Source: PALSA-1004 sp963829085
Lineage (GTDB): Bacteria; Pseudomonadota; Gammaproteobacteria; Burkholderiales; SG8-41
Assembly (NCBI GenBank): GCA_963829085.1
Contig: CAWHHJ010000026.1
Span: forward strand, 92,878-156,877
Direction of reading: 5' to 3'
DNA: 64,000 nucleotides
This document shows, in pieces, positions 47,401-55,309 of the stretch; position 1 is the stretch's first letter; each line of letters begins with the position of its first letter. Made by a program: the position numbers and the translations under genes. Below the pieces are notes generated by a model, which did no database searches, had not been told where the DNA came from, and worked only from the letters and a program-made list of their open reading frames with translations.

Positions 47401-47895
47401 ATCGATCAAACCGCCGCGAAAGCTGTACTCCCCAGGCGATACCACTTGCGCGACGTGCGCATAACCGGCAATTGTGAGTTGCCTGCGCAGTTCATCGCCG
47501 GCCAGACGCTCACCTTGTTTGAAGAAAAACGTGCGGCCCGCCAGATACTCGGTCGGTGTCAGACGATAGAGCGCAGTCGTGACCGGCACGATCGCGATGT
47601 CAAACGTTTGGCGGGTGATTTCGTAAAGGGTGGCAAGCCGTTCGGATATCAGGTCGTGGTGCGGCGAGAACGTATCGTAAGGCAGCGTTTCCCAGTCCGG
47701 CAGCAGATGCACTTTCAGTGCCGGGTTGAAAAATGGAATCTCTTCCAGCAGGCGCTGGGCATCCGCAGGCGTTGCGGCAATCACGAGGAGCGGACGTACT
47801 TTTCCCGCCAGTTCGGCGAGCGCGAGGGCGTCAGCCGAACCGTGGTACGGACCGACCCGGCTTTTAACGCCGGGCGGCAATGCTTCCATCAACAT
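44434..47895 (-). CDS. mfd: Transcription-repair coupling factor
   Basis: This 1153-residue DNA translocase removes stalled RNA polymerase and recruits UvrA. It has a UvrB-like N-terminal module (LLPDWETLPYDTFSPHHDLI), the RNA-polymerase-interaction domain (KVGDPVVHEQHGIGRYLGL), helicase motifs DRLVCGDVGFGKTEVALRAA (Walker A), VIIDEEHRFGV (DEEH box), LTATPIPRTL and LLCSTIIETGIDVPTANTII, and the C-terminal autoinhibitory domain. The frame is intact over 3.4 kb. Confidence 0.97.
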   Translation of the reverse strand: MLMEALPPGVKSRVGPYHGSADALALAELAGKVRPLLVIAATPADAQRLLEEIPFFNPALKVHLLPDWETLPYDTFSPHHDLISERLATLYEITRQTFDIAIVPVTTALYRLTPTEYLAGRTFFFKQGERLAGDELRRQLTIAGYAHVAQVVSPGEYSFRGGLIDLFPMGSALPYRIDLFDDQIESIRSFDVDTQRSIYKVNEVRLLPAREFPLDEDGQATFRRNYRARFEGDSSRSRVYKDVSNGIAPSGVEYYLPLFFEHTATLTDYLPPNTTIVLHHNVQPAIKQFWQDTQARYDLLGGDRSQPVLLPRELFLSEDAFFGAIKPFARIEFSAATAVADVSAEEQLQADRSALSAVGLPPLAVDRRAAEPLHALRAFLDGFDGRALVLAESLGRRETMLDYFCQHGVKPVPCPAYSDFLRTDAPLSLAVGPLAEGFLLPERRIAVITENELYASQVRTRREREARKTTNEGMLRDLSEVKVGDPVVHEQHGIGRYLGLQNLNFGEGNTEFLTLEYTRGDKLYVPVSQLHLISRYSGAPAEAAPLHDLGSGQWDKAKRKAAAQVRDTAAELLNLYAQRAMREGHAFKLQQHDYEAFADEFPFEETPDQLAAITAVLNDLQQGKPMDRLVCGDVGFGKTEVALRAAFVAVNEGKQVVVLVPTTLLAEQHFNTFSDRFADWPVKIAELSRFRSQKQVGETLTALAEGKVDIVIGTHKLLQQDIKLKNLGLVIIDEEHRFGVRQKEKLKALRAEVDVLTLTATPIPRTLGMALEGLRDFSVIATAPQRRLAIKTFVARYSKGLVREAILRELKRGGQIYFLHNDVDTIVNAEENLARLVPEARIRIAHGQMRERELEIAMRDFYQQRFNILLCSTIIETGIDVPTANTIIINRADKFGLAQLHQLRGRVGRSHHQAYAYLLLPDEGNITAQARKRLEAIQLMEELGSGFFLAMHDLEIRGAGEVLGDSQSGDMQEVGFNLYCAMLDSAVKSLKLGKEPDLSAPLGITTEINLHAPALLPEDYCNDIHERLVIYKRMANCETIEQLDTMYEELIDRFGQLPPPAKTLLESHRLRVLSKPLGIARIDASETGIQLQFTPDPPIDPAHVMRLIHRNKHYKLAGQDRIRVNADLHEVGERVARTKQIFSELVTQDNGRR

Positions 47896-48065
47896 TGTGC
47901 TAATTGCAAAAAAGGCCGCATTATACAGCCGATTACTTTGTCCTCAGTCTGCGCATACGCGGGTCGAAGTGTGAGAGATGGGGCCGTACGGCGCCAATGC
48001 AAGTCGCGTACTAAGTGAACGCGCGAAGTGATTCGAGGTGAAACGAGTGCAGGCGAAGCGTACTG

Positions 48066-49079
48066 TCAGCGCTCCAGATCTACGCGCATGCCGGACTCGC
48101 GAATCACCTTCGCCCACTTTGTAATTTCGCTCGCGATGAATGCACGAAATTCGTCCGGAGTGCTATGCGCAATGTCAGCGCCGGCGGCGGCAAAGCGCTC
48201 GCGCGTCTCGGTCGAAGTCAGCGTGCGTACGAGTTCAGTATTGAGTCTGGTAATGATTGGACGCGCCGTCGCAGCCGGGGCGAGCACGCCGTTCCATATA
48301 CTCGCTTGATAGCCGGGAACGCCCGCCTCGGATACCGTGGCCACTTCAGGCGCCAGCGGCGAGCGCTGTAAGCTCGTGATACCCAGTGCTTTGAGCCGGC
48401 CGGATTTCACGTACGGCAGCGCGCTGGTCATGCTTGGAAAGTACATGTGGACGTGTCCGCCTAAAACGTCGGTCGTGGCTTGCGCTGTTCCCTTATGCGC
48501 AACGTGCACGACGTTGATGCCGGTCATGGCAAGCAGCAGTGCGCCCGCGAGGTTTGCGGGCGAGCCGTTTCCCGATGACGCGTAGTTGAGCTGGCCGGGT
48601 TTCGCTGCGGCGAGCGCGATCAATTCTTTGACGCTTGCGGCCGGCAGTGCAGGGTGCGCGGCGAGCAGTAATGGCGTCGAGCCCACGATGCTGATCGGCG
48701 CGAGATCGCTCTGTGTGCGGTATGGCAGTTGCTTGACGAGACCGGGGTTGGTCGCGAACGAACTCGCAACCAGAACGAGCGTGTAGCCGTCCGCGGCGGA
48801 CTTGGCAGCCAGCTCAGTGCCGATGATACCGTTCGCGCCCGCTCGATTATCGATAACGACCTGCTGACCGAGATTTTCGCCGAGCCGCTGACCGACGAGC
48901 CGCGCCATGATGTCAGCGTTGCCGCCGGGCGAATACGGCACAATCATCCGCAATGGACGCGACGGATATTCCGCTGACTGCGCCGGCGCGGACAGTGCTG
49001 CCAGGAGAGCGAAGGTTACGTGCGACACGAAGGCGCGCCGGTGCAGCGACGTCTGACAACAAAACGGCAAGTCGCTCAC
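48066..49079 (-). CDS. Bug-family periplasmic receptor (third of a tandem set)
   Basis: The 337-residue protein has an N-terminal signal (VTFALLAALSAPAQSAE) and a typical Bug domain: YPSRPLRMIVPYSPGGNADI, DNRAGANGIIGTELAAKSAA, NYASSGNGSPANLAGALLL, SEAGVPGYQASIWNG. Its ligand is unknown. The start is a GTG (49079) overlapping the stop of the preceding Bug gene. It is the last of three same-strand paralogues that look translationally coupled. Confidence 0.87.
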   Translation of the reverse strand: MSDLPFCCQTSLHRRAFVSHVTFALLAALSAPAQSAEYPSRPLRMIVPYSPGGNADIMARLVGQRLGENLGQQVVIDNRAGANGIIGTELAAKSAADGYTLVLVASSFATNPGLVKQLPYRTQSDLAPISIVGSTPLLLAAHPALPAASVKELIALAAAKPGQLNYASSGNGSPANLAGALLLAMTGINVVHVAHKGTAQATTDVLGGHVHMYFPSMTSALPYVKSGRLKALGITSLQRSPLAPEVATVSEAGVPGYQASIWNGVLAPAATARPIITRLNTELVRTLTSTETRERFAAAGADIAHSTPDEFRAFIASEITKWAKVIRESGMRVDLER

Positions 49080-50077
49080 TCAGGCCGCATGCCCGAGTCT
49101 GTGATCACTCGTGCCCATTTCGGAATCTCGTCGCGAATGCGAGCGGCGAAATCTTTAGGACCGGTGTAGTAGGGCTCGACGCCCTGACTCGACAGCTTTT
49201 CGATGATATCGCGGTCCCGCAGAGCTTTGTCGAGCTCCCGGCTCACGCGCGCAAGTATCGGCTCCGGCGTACGCGCTGCCGCCACGATTCCGTACCAAAG
49301 CGTCGCTTCATAACCCGGCACGCCTGCTTCCGCGATCGTGGGGGCTTCGGGAACAGCGGGCGAACGCTTGGCCGTGGTAACTGCGAGCATGCGCAGTTTG
49401 CCGGCTCTAACGTGCGGAATCACCGACAGCATCGACGACATCATTATCGGGATGTGGCCACCCAGCAACTCCGTCACCGCCGGCGCAGTGCCTTTGTAGG
49501 CGATATGTTCGAGGTGCACGCCGGCCAGCATGCCGAAGAGCACCATGCCGAGATGGCCGACGGAACCGTTGCCGGATGTTCCATAGCTGTAGAAGCCCGG
49601 CTTCGCTTTCGCCAGCGCGACGAGCTCCCTCACCGTTGTCGCAGCCAGCGACGGATGCACGACCAGCATCTGTGGTGATATCGCAATCAGCGCGACCGCA
49701 GAAAAATCCCTGGTTGTGTCGTACGGAAGCTTTGAATAGAAGCTCGGATTCGTAACGAAGCTGTTGGGCAGCAGCACCATCGTGTAGCCGTCGGGCGCAG
49801 ATTTCGCGACGATATCGGTGCCGACAATAGTGTTCGCGCCGGGCCGGTTATCGACGACCACGCGCTGCCCCATTGCCGCGCCTAGCTTGTCGGCGGCGAG
49901 CCGGGCAAGTACATCGTTGCTGCCGCCGGGCGGGTACGGAGAGATCAGGCGAATGGGTCGGTTGGGGTACGGTTGCGCTGCTGCTATTTCCGGCGTGATC
50001 ATCGATGCCACAGACGTTAACATCACGAGAACGAAGGTACTGCGGCGGATGATGCGAACCATTTGCACACGCATCAT
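49076..50077 (-). CDS. Bug-family periplasmic receptor (second of a tandem set)
   Basis: The 333-residue protein starts MMRVQMVRIIRRSTFVLVML, with a signal ending near ITPEIAAAQ. The mature protein has YPNRPIRLISPYPPGGSNDV, DNRPGANTIVGTDIVAKSAP, SYGTSGNGSVGHLGMVLFG and AEAGVPGYEATLWYG. I chose ATG 50077 because it overlaps the upstream stop as ATGA. A longer frame begins at 50116. The three paralogues differ clearly in sequence, so this is not a recent duplication. Confidence 0.87.
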   Translation of the reverse strand: MMRVQMVRIIRRSTFVLVMLTSVASMITPEIAAAQPYPNRPIRLISPYPPGGSNDVLARLAADKLGAAMGQRVVVDNRPGANTIVGTDIVAKSAPDGYTMVLLPNSFVTNPSFYSKLPYDTTRDFSAVALIAISPQMLVVHPSLAATTVRELVALAKAKPGFYSYGTSGNGSVGHLGMVLFGMLAGVHLEHIAYKGTAPAVTELLGGHIPIMMSSMLSVIPHVRAGKLRMLAVTTAKRSPAVPEAPTIAEAGVPGYEATLWYGIVAAARTPEPILARVSRELDKALRDRDIIEKLSSQGVEPYYTGPKDFAARIRDEIPKWARVITDSGMRPE

Positions 50078-51090
50078 TCGACGTTCACCGGTACTTGTCG
50101 GAATATCTTTTCCCATTTGGCGACTTCAGCTGCGCGCATGGCGTTGAAAGCGTCAGGCGTGGCGCGCTCGAACTCCATGTCTTCAACGTCGAGGCGGGCA
50201 GTGATATCACGCGACTGCATGACTTCGAGTACACCGGCGTTCAGCTGCTCTATGAGATGTCGCGGTGTGCGGACGGGCACCACAATTCCGTACCAGCCTA
50301 CGAATTCATAACCCGGAACGCCGGCCTCGCTGATTGTCGGCAGTTCAGGCATCACGCGCGAGTGTGAGCTGCTCGTCACCGCGAGTGCGCGCAGTCGCCC
50401 GGACTGCACGTGCGGGAGCAGTGGCACCACAGGTGCAAACATCAGTTGCACACGCCCGCTGATCAAATCGCTGCTGGCGGGCGCGGTGCCCTTGTATGGG
50501 ACATGCGTGATATCAACATGCGCGGCGATTTTGAAAAGCTCGCCCGCGAGATGTGATCCCACGGCATAACCCGACGAGGCGAAATTAAGCGCGCCGGGTT
50601 TCGCCTTGGCCAACGCGATGAGCTCGCGTACTGACGTTGCCGCTACAGATGGATGCGCGACCAGTACGGAACGGTAGGCGGCAAGCCGCGCCACGCCGAT
50701 AAAGTCGCGGATCGGATCGTAGCGCAGATCCTTGCGAATGAGCCGCTGTATAGTCAGGCTGCTCGACATCATGAGCATCGTATAACCGTCGGGCGGCGCA
50801 TGCGCCGCAAGTTCACCGGCGACAACGCCGCCGGCGCCGGCACGATTGTCGATAACGATAGTCTGTCCGAGTCGTTCGCTGAGTTTCTGCCCGACCATGC
50901 GCGCAATTGTGTCGTTACCACCGCCCGGCGGAAAGCCGACGACGAAGCGGATAGGCTTCACCGGATATTCACGTAAATCAGCACGTGTTTGGCCAAACGC
51001 GGGTTGGCACGCAGCCATTGCGATCGTTATCACCGACGTCACGTGTGCGGCCGCAGAGCTAGTCCGTCGGCTGCAGGCGTTGGATGCCAT
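50074..51090 (-). CDS. Bug-family periplasmic receptor (first of a tandem set)
   Basis: The 338-residue protein starts MASNACSRRTSSAAAHVTSV, with a signal ending near AACQPAFGQ. The Bug domain has YPVKPIRFVVGFPPGGGNDT, DNRAGAGGVVAGELAAHAPP, NFASSGYAVGSHLAGELFK and SEAGVPGYEFVGWYG. A second in-frame ATG at 51120 would overlap the capA-like gene. I prefer 51090, eight bases after that stop. The two ahead of it in the listing follow with four-base overlaps. Confidence 0.86.
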   Translation of the reverse strand: MASNACSRRTSSAAAHVTSVITIAMAACQPAFGQTRADLREYPVKPIRFVVGFPPGGGNDTIARMVGQKLSERLGQTIVIDNRAGAGGVVAGELAAHAPPDGYTMLMMSSSLTIQRLIRKDLRYDPIRDFIGVARLAAYRSVLVAHPSVAATSVRELIALAKAKPGALNFASSGYAVGSHLAGELFKIAAHVDITHVPYKGTAPASSDLISGRVQLMFAPVVPLLPHVQSGRLRALAVTSSSHSRVMPELPTISEAGVPGYEFVGWYGIVVPVRTPRHLIEQLNAGVLEVMQSRDITARLDVEDMEFERATPDAFNAMRAAEVAKWEKIFRQVPVNVE

Positions 51091-51098
51091 CTTTGAAA

Positions 51099-52158
51099 TC
51101 AGCTGGCGCCGGCCTGCCAAACGACGACCGCGTCGCCCTCCACCTGCATCTGCGTACCATAGGTTTGCGACAAACGCTCGATGCGTGCAACGGCTTCACT
51201 CTCTTCCTGCGGCGAACGCAGCTTGATCTCAGTGTTCTCCTGCTGCCGAACGAGCGAGTACGCGACGCGCGAAATTTTATGACCGGAAAGGGAGATGCGC
51301 GCAACGATGCCAACCCAATTGCGGTGCAGCTTCTTGTTCCCGCGCGCGAAGCAGAAACTTCCGAGCCCGTAAAATACGGGACGCTCTTTATAGATTTCAA
51401 TCGCCAGCGGAAAATGCGGTCCATGTCCCATGACGATATCGGCGCCCGCGTCGATCGCTGTATGGGCGATTTCAGTCTGATACTGCAGCACGTCTTCGCC
51501 GTATCCCCAATGGTGAGACGAAATCACGATGTCCGACGTTTTTTTCAGGTCACGAATGTCCTGACGGAACTGCGCGAGATACTCGGGATCCGTCCATGTG
51601 ATAATTTTTGCCGGCGCCCCAGGCCGGTTCGGCGGAATCTTGTTGTCCTTGTAATACGGCGGCTGGTAAGCGGTATACGCTTTGAGTGCCGCGACGCCTG
51701 CCGAGTGGGCGAGCGCTTCGTGGTTGTTCGGCCAGTACCTGCGAGGTTCGCTGCATGAAGCCGTAGCGCATGCCATTGCGTTCGACGACGACGGGCGCTC
51801 GTGCCGCCAGTCCGTTGATTCCCGTCCCTGCATGCGCAATGCCAAGGCGATCGAGCTCTGCATTCGAAGCGAGAATTGCCTCTGCGCCGTAGTTCTGATT
51901 GTTCGCGTTTCCCAGCGCGTGAAAGCCCGCAAGCGTTAGGGCTCGTCCGGCTGCGGGAGGTGCATGGAAGCCTTCGTGTCCCGATACATCATCCGCCATG
52001 AGTTCGCGTTTCTGCGCAGTCTCGTAGAGGCAGCACTCGAGATTCCCGAATACGGCGTCGGCGGCTTTGAGCAGTGGTGCGACGTGCAGGAAAGGCAGCG
52101 CCGGATCCGTGATGCCAAGCAGGTTGACGTCACCCGTCAGGATGAGATTGGAATTCAT
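51099..52158 (-). CDS. CapA-family metallophosphatase-like protein (one indel)
   Basis: The restored length is 352 residues. The CapA/PgsA family has a calcineurin-like fold and includes poly-gamma-glutamate export proteins and other hydrolases. Motifs are NLILTGDVNLLG, FGNLECCL, LTLAGFHALGNANNQNYG, DIVISSHHWGYG, IDAGADIVMGHGPHFP and VFYGLGSFCF. The frame breaks near 51737, where the sequence should pass from MQRTSQ to YWPNNHEA. No signal peptide is seen at MNSNLILTGD, so it appears cytoplasmic or is exported by other means. It precedes the Bug genes; its substrate is unknown. Confidence 0.8.
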
Positions 52159-52449
52159 GCGAGTACCTTCGACGCCGGTGAGACTGCCGATTATACGAAA
52201 CCGTCATTCGGCTCCGACATTGAGGCGAAATCTACACATCAGTTTTTCCGCACGAACCCGCAGAGCTGTGCACGCCCGGTAATTAACACGCGCGGCACTT
52301 GTGTCGGATTACAGCAGGCCTTCAGTGACGACTTTGAGCTTGCCGTGCTCGAAGCAGAACGCTTCGAAGACCGATGGCGCAATTCGCGCGCAAGGCCTAT
52401 TGAGGGATCGCGTTTGAAACCAGCGACGGTCGTACAGACAAGACGCCGT

Positions 52450-52716
52450 TTAAGACTGCGTTTTCGGCGGCGCCATTTTGCCGCCCATCTTTTCGCACGT
52501 CCCCTTTGCAACCAGCTTCCACGCCGTTGGATCATTGTCCTTGCGTGATGTGCCCGCACACGAGTTCTTGCCCGCGGCGCAATCGTTTTGGCCGGCCTTC
52601 GCCACGCCATAGCATTTTTCTTTTTCGTTCCCGGACGTTTGCGCGCCCGCGTCAGCCGCAACGCCCGCTGCGAGGATACTGGCGAGCGCGGCGCCTATAA
52701 CGGTTTTTGGGTCCAT
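52450..52716 (-). CDS. DUF2282 small exported protein, bufferin-like peptide precursor
   Basis: The 88-residue protein starts MDPKTVIGAALASILAAGVA, a signal ending near ADAGAQ. It continues with the DUF2282 core EKCYGVAKAGQNDCAAGKNS, CAGTSRKDNDPTAWKLVAKG and TCEKMGG, with all four conserved cysteines. Recent work describes DUF2282 proteins (BufA1) as modified copper-binding peptides made with DUF692 (MNIO) and DUF2063 partners. Neither partner lies within 10 kb here. An AGGAG lies five bases before ATG 52716. Confidence 0.85.
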   Translation of the reverse strand: MDPKTVIGAALASILAAGVAADAGAQTSGNEKEKCYGVAKAGQNDCAAGKNSCAGTSRKDNDPTAWKLVAKGTCEKMGGKMAPPKTQS

Positions 52717-52840
52717 GACGACTCCTGTCTATCAATTTGTAAGCACGCGCATTAGTCGTGCTGCGGCGGGTTTTCTTACTGCGGTCGTGCTTGCCAGGAT
52801 AATAACACCGGCAGCGGAAGGCGGCTCCGCCGGTTGGCGG

Positions 52841-53632
52841 TCACGGATTTTCGTACTTCTGCAGCAGCAGGAAAAGAGGATCCATCGAAACTGAAAGCGG
52901 CCCCAGGTACGGGTACTCGAGTTGATTCGCGAGCGTCAGGATCAGCGCGTACGCCAGCGAAGCCACCGACACCGCCACATAGCCGCTTTTCTTGGGATTG
53001 AACAGAATCAGATTGATGAGCGTAAGAAAGGTCAGCAGCACGACGGTCAGCCATAACGCGGGGTGGATCGGGCTGCTGAATGTGCCCGACAGCCGCTGAT
53101 GCCTGAGTCCGCTCAGATTTGCGAGCTCACTCATCGCCCGCGAGCGGGTCAGCGGATCCTTGATATTCTGGCAAATCTTGTAAATTTCATCGAGGTGCTT
53201 GACCGCCGCTTCCGAGCCTTGTTGGCGCGACTGCTCGTTGAACTCCATTGTGGCCACCGTTTGCACATATAGCACGAGCGCCCGTTCGGCTTCGCGCATC
53301 ATGGAAGAATCGTGCCGCAGGTCCATGTGCAGATTCTCGATGACCTGGGCCTCTTTCTTTAGTATTGCATCCTGCTCGCGATGATGGTTCCAGAGCGTCA
53401 CGACCACGAACGCGATGGTAAGTCCCGTTACACCATTGAGAATACCGGCGACCATGGGAAACGTGAAATCGTTGTTTTCCCAGTCATACTTCCGCAGGAT
53501 TTTGCGGATTCCATGTTGAAGCGGGAAGGTGATCAGGATGTACGGAATCAGTGTAATCGCCAGCGCTACAAAAAATCCCTCGGATGCAAGCCAGTACCAA
53601 AGTTCCGTGACCGAGTCGAAAACTTGTCTCAT
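52841..53632 (-). CDS. DUF4239 family membrane protein
   Basis: The 263-residue protein has four hydrophobic segments (two near the start, two near the end: ALWLTVVLLTFLTLINLILF and YVAVSVASLAYALILTLAN) and a long helical central part with VIENLHMDLRHDS. This layout and the EAQVIENL region fit the DUF4239 family of unknown function, distantly reminiscent of bestrophin-like proteins. A GC-rich inverted repeat (GGCGGCTCCGCC, 52820-52831) follows its stop, without a T-run. Confidence 0.72.
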   Translation of the reverse strand: MRQVFDSVTELWYWLASEGFFVALAITLIPYILITFPLQHGIRKILRKYDWENNDFTFPMVAGILNGVTGLTIAFVVVTLWNHHREQDAILKKEAQVIENLHMDLRHDSSMMREAERALVLYVQTVATMEFNEQSRQQGSEAAVKHLDEIYKICQNIKDPLTRSRAMSELANLSGLRHQRLSGTFSSPIHPALWLTVVLLTFLTLINLILFNPKKSGYVAVSVASLAYALILTLANQLEYPYLGPLSVSMDPLFLLLQKYENP

Positions 53633-53937
53633 GGCTCCCCTGTATCTTCTTTATCGCTAACGTCGCCAGCCGCCCGGCGCTGGCTGGATGATAGCGTGAA
53701 CGGTCGAGTCAGGGCCGCGTAAAACTTACAAAAACAACTGCAAGCATGACACCCGACTCGATCTGCAATGTTCGATCGTGGTCTCTAGACGGCTGTTTTA
53801 CATTGGTTTTTAACTGCGCGCATGCTGGCACGGCACGTGCCTCCCCGTCTTCTGCTACGCGGCAATGGGAGCCGGGACGCAGGTACACTTGTATTGCGCT
53901 TTTGCGGGTAGGTCGCGTCAGTTTACATGGAGCCCCC
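53633..53937. other. Intergenic region between DUF4239 gene and cfa
   Basis: About 305 bases separate the two divergent starts and should hold both promoters. I found no convincing promoter pair, repeat or small gene. The open frame that extends cfa upstream through here has no family similarity. Confidence 0.5.
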
Positions 53938-55149
53938 ATGCTGGAAGCACAGTTAGTCAATCGGTTCGAGCAGCGTCTGCAATCACTCGGCATGCCTGTC
54001 AGCGTCGAGTTTTGGAACGGCAAACGACTCTCACTCGGCGACTTACCGAAACTCAAGATCGCGCTCAAGCGCGCAACTGCGTTGAAGGCGCTCGTCAATC
54101 CGCGCCTTGGAAAGATCGCCCAGGCATACGTGGAAGGGGACCTCGACCTCGACTGCGACATGCATGCAATTGCAGAGTTTGCCGCCACACTTTGCGGACC
54201 GCAGCAGGTCCGACTCGAAAAACGAGGTGCCGGGAACTGGAAGTGGTGGTCGCATACGCGCCGCTTCGACAAGCAAGCGATCAGCCATCACTACGACGTA
54301 TCAAACGAATTCTTTGCGCTCTGGCTCGACCGTCAGCGCGTCTACTCGTGCGCATACTTCCGCACGGCGGAAGACAGTCTGGAACTGGCGCAGCAGCAAA
54401 AACTGGATCACATCTGCCGCAAGCTCAATCTCAAGGCCGGGGAGCGATTGCTGGACATCGGCTGCGGCTGGGGCGCCTTGATATTCCGCGCGGTCGAGCA
54501 GTACGGCGCGTGCGCCACCGGCATCACGCTCAGCGAACAGCAATTTGCATATGTGCAGGAACAGATACGCGAGCGCGGCCTCGCCGGCCGTTGCGAAGTG
54601 CGCCTGCTCGATTACCGCGACGTCCCGGAAGCTGATCCGTTCGACAAAATAGCCAGTGTCGGCATGTTCGAGCATGTCGGTAAGAAACAGTTGCCTGAAT
54701 ACTTCGCGAAGATCTACCGGCTGCTCAAGCCGGGCGGCATCGTAATGAACCATGGCTTGACATCGGCCGGCCTTTATTCGGGCGGCATGAGCGGCGACGT
54801 TACTGACTTCATCGACCAGTATGTGTTTCCCGGCGGTGAGATACCCCATCTCTCGCGCGAGATCGAGCTCATGGCGCGCTCGAGCCTCGAGTGCGTCGAC
54901 GTCGAATGCCTGCGTCCGCATTATGCGAAAACGCTGTGGCAGTGGGTCGAGCGTCTCGATGCCCATCGCGATGAGGCGCGCGCGCTGGTGGGCGAAAAGA
55001 AATATCGCACCTGGCGCATCTATATGGCCGGTTACGCATTGGCGTTCGAGCGCGGCTGGGTTTCAATTTATCAAGTGCTCGCGACACGGCCGTTCGATAA
55101 CGGCGCACTGGCGATTCCGCTCACGCGAGAGCACGTCTACAGCGCTTAG
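53938..55149 (+). CDS. cfa: Cyclopropane-fatty-acyl-phospholipid synthase
   Basis: This 403-residue enzyme transfers a methylene group from S-adenosylmethionine to unsaturated acyl chains of membrane lipids. It shows AISHHYDVSNEFFALWLD, YSCAYFRTAEDSLELAQQQK, motif I LLDIGCGWGALIFRAVEQYG, GMFEHVGKKQLPEYF, and the C-terminal YALAFERGWVSIYQVLA. The start at MLEAQLVNRFEQ is preceded by GGAG at five bases. It is slightly longer than E. coli Cfa. Its relation to the neighbours is not evident. Confidence 0.92.
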   Translation: MLEAQLVNRFEQRLQSLGMPVSVEFWNGKRLSLGDLPKLKIALKRATALKALVNPRLGKIAQAYVEGDLDLDCDMHAIAEFAATLCGPQQVRLEKRGAGNWKWWSHTRRFDKQAISHHYDVSNEFFALWLDRQRVYSCAYFRTAEDSLELAQQQKLDHICRKLNLKAGERLLDIGCGWGALIFRAVEQYGACATGITLSEQQFAYVQEQIRERGLAGRCEVRLLDYRDVPEADPFDKIASVGMFEHVGKKQLPEYFAKIYRLLKPGGIVMNHGLTSAGLYSGGMSGDVTDFIDQYVFPGGEIPHLSREIELMARSSLECVDVECLRPHYAKTLWQWVERLDAHRDEARALVGEKKYRTWRIYMAGYALAFERGWVSIYQVLATRPFDNGALAIPLTREHVYSA

Positions 55150-55309
55150 TCTGCTGGCAGCAGCAGCGCACTTCTAATCGTCCGCAGGATTACGCGGCGG
55201 ATACGGACGTTCCTCGTATTGCTCGCGTGCTGGATCGACTGTTGCTGCGTCACCGCGATGCGCAACTGCCGGCGGCCTGATTCAGCCGACGGTTGTTGAG
55301 CGGCAAGCG

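Noticed and set aside
52820..52831. GGCGGCTCCGCC hairpin as terminator of the DUF4239 gene
   Set aside because: The stem is only five pairs and is not followed by a T-run on the coding strand, so it was not annotated as a terminator.
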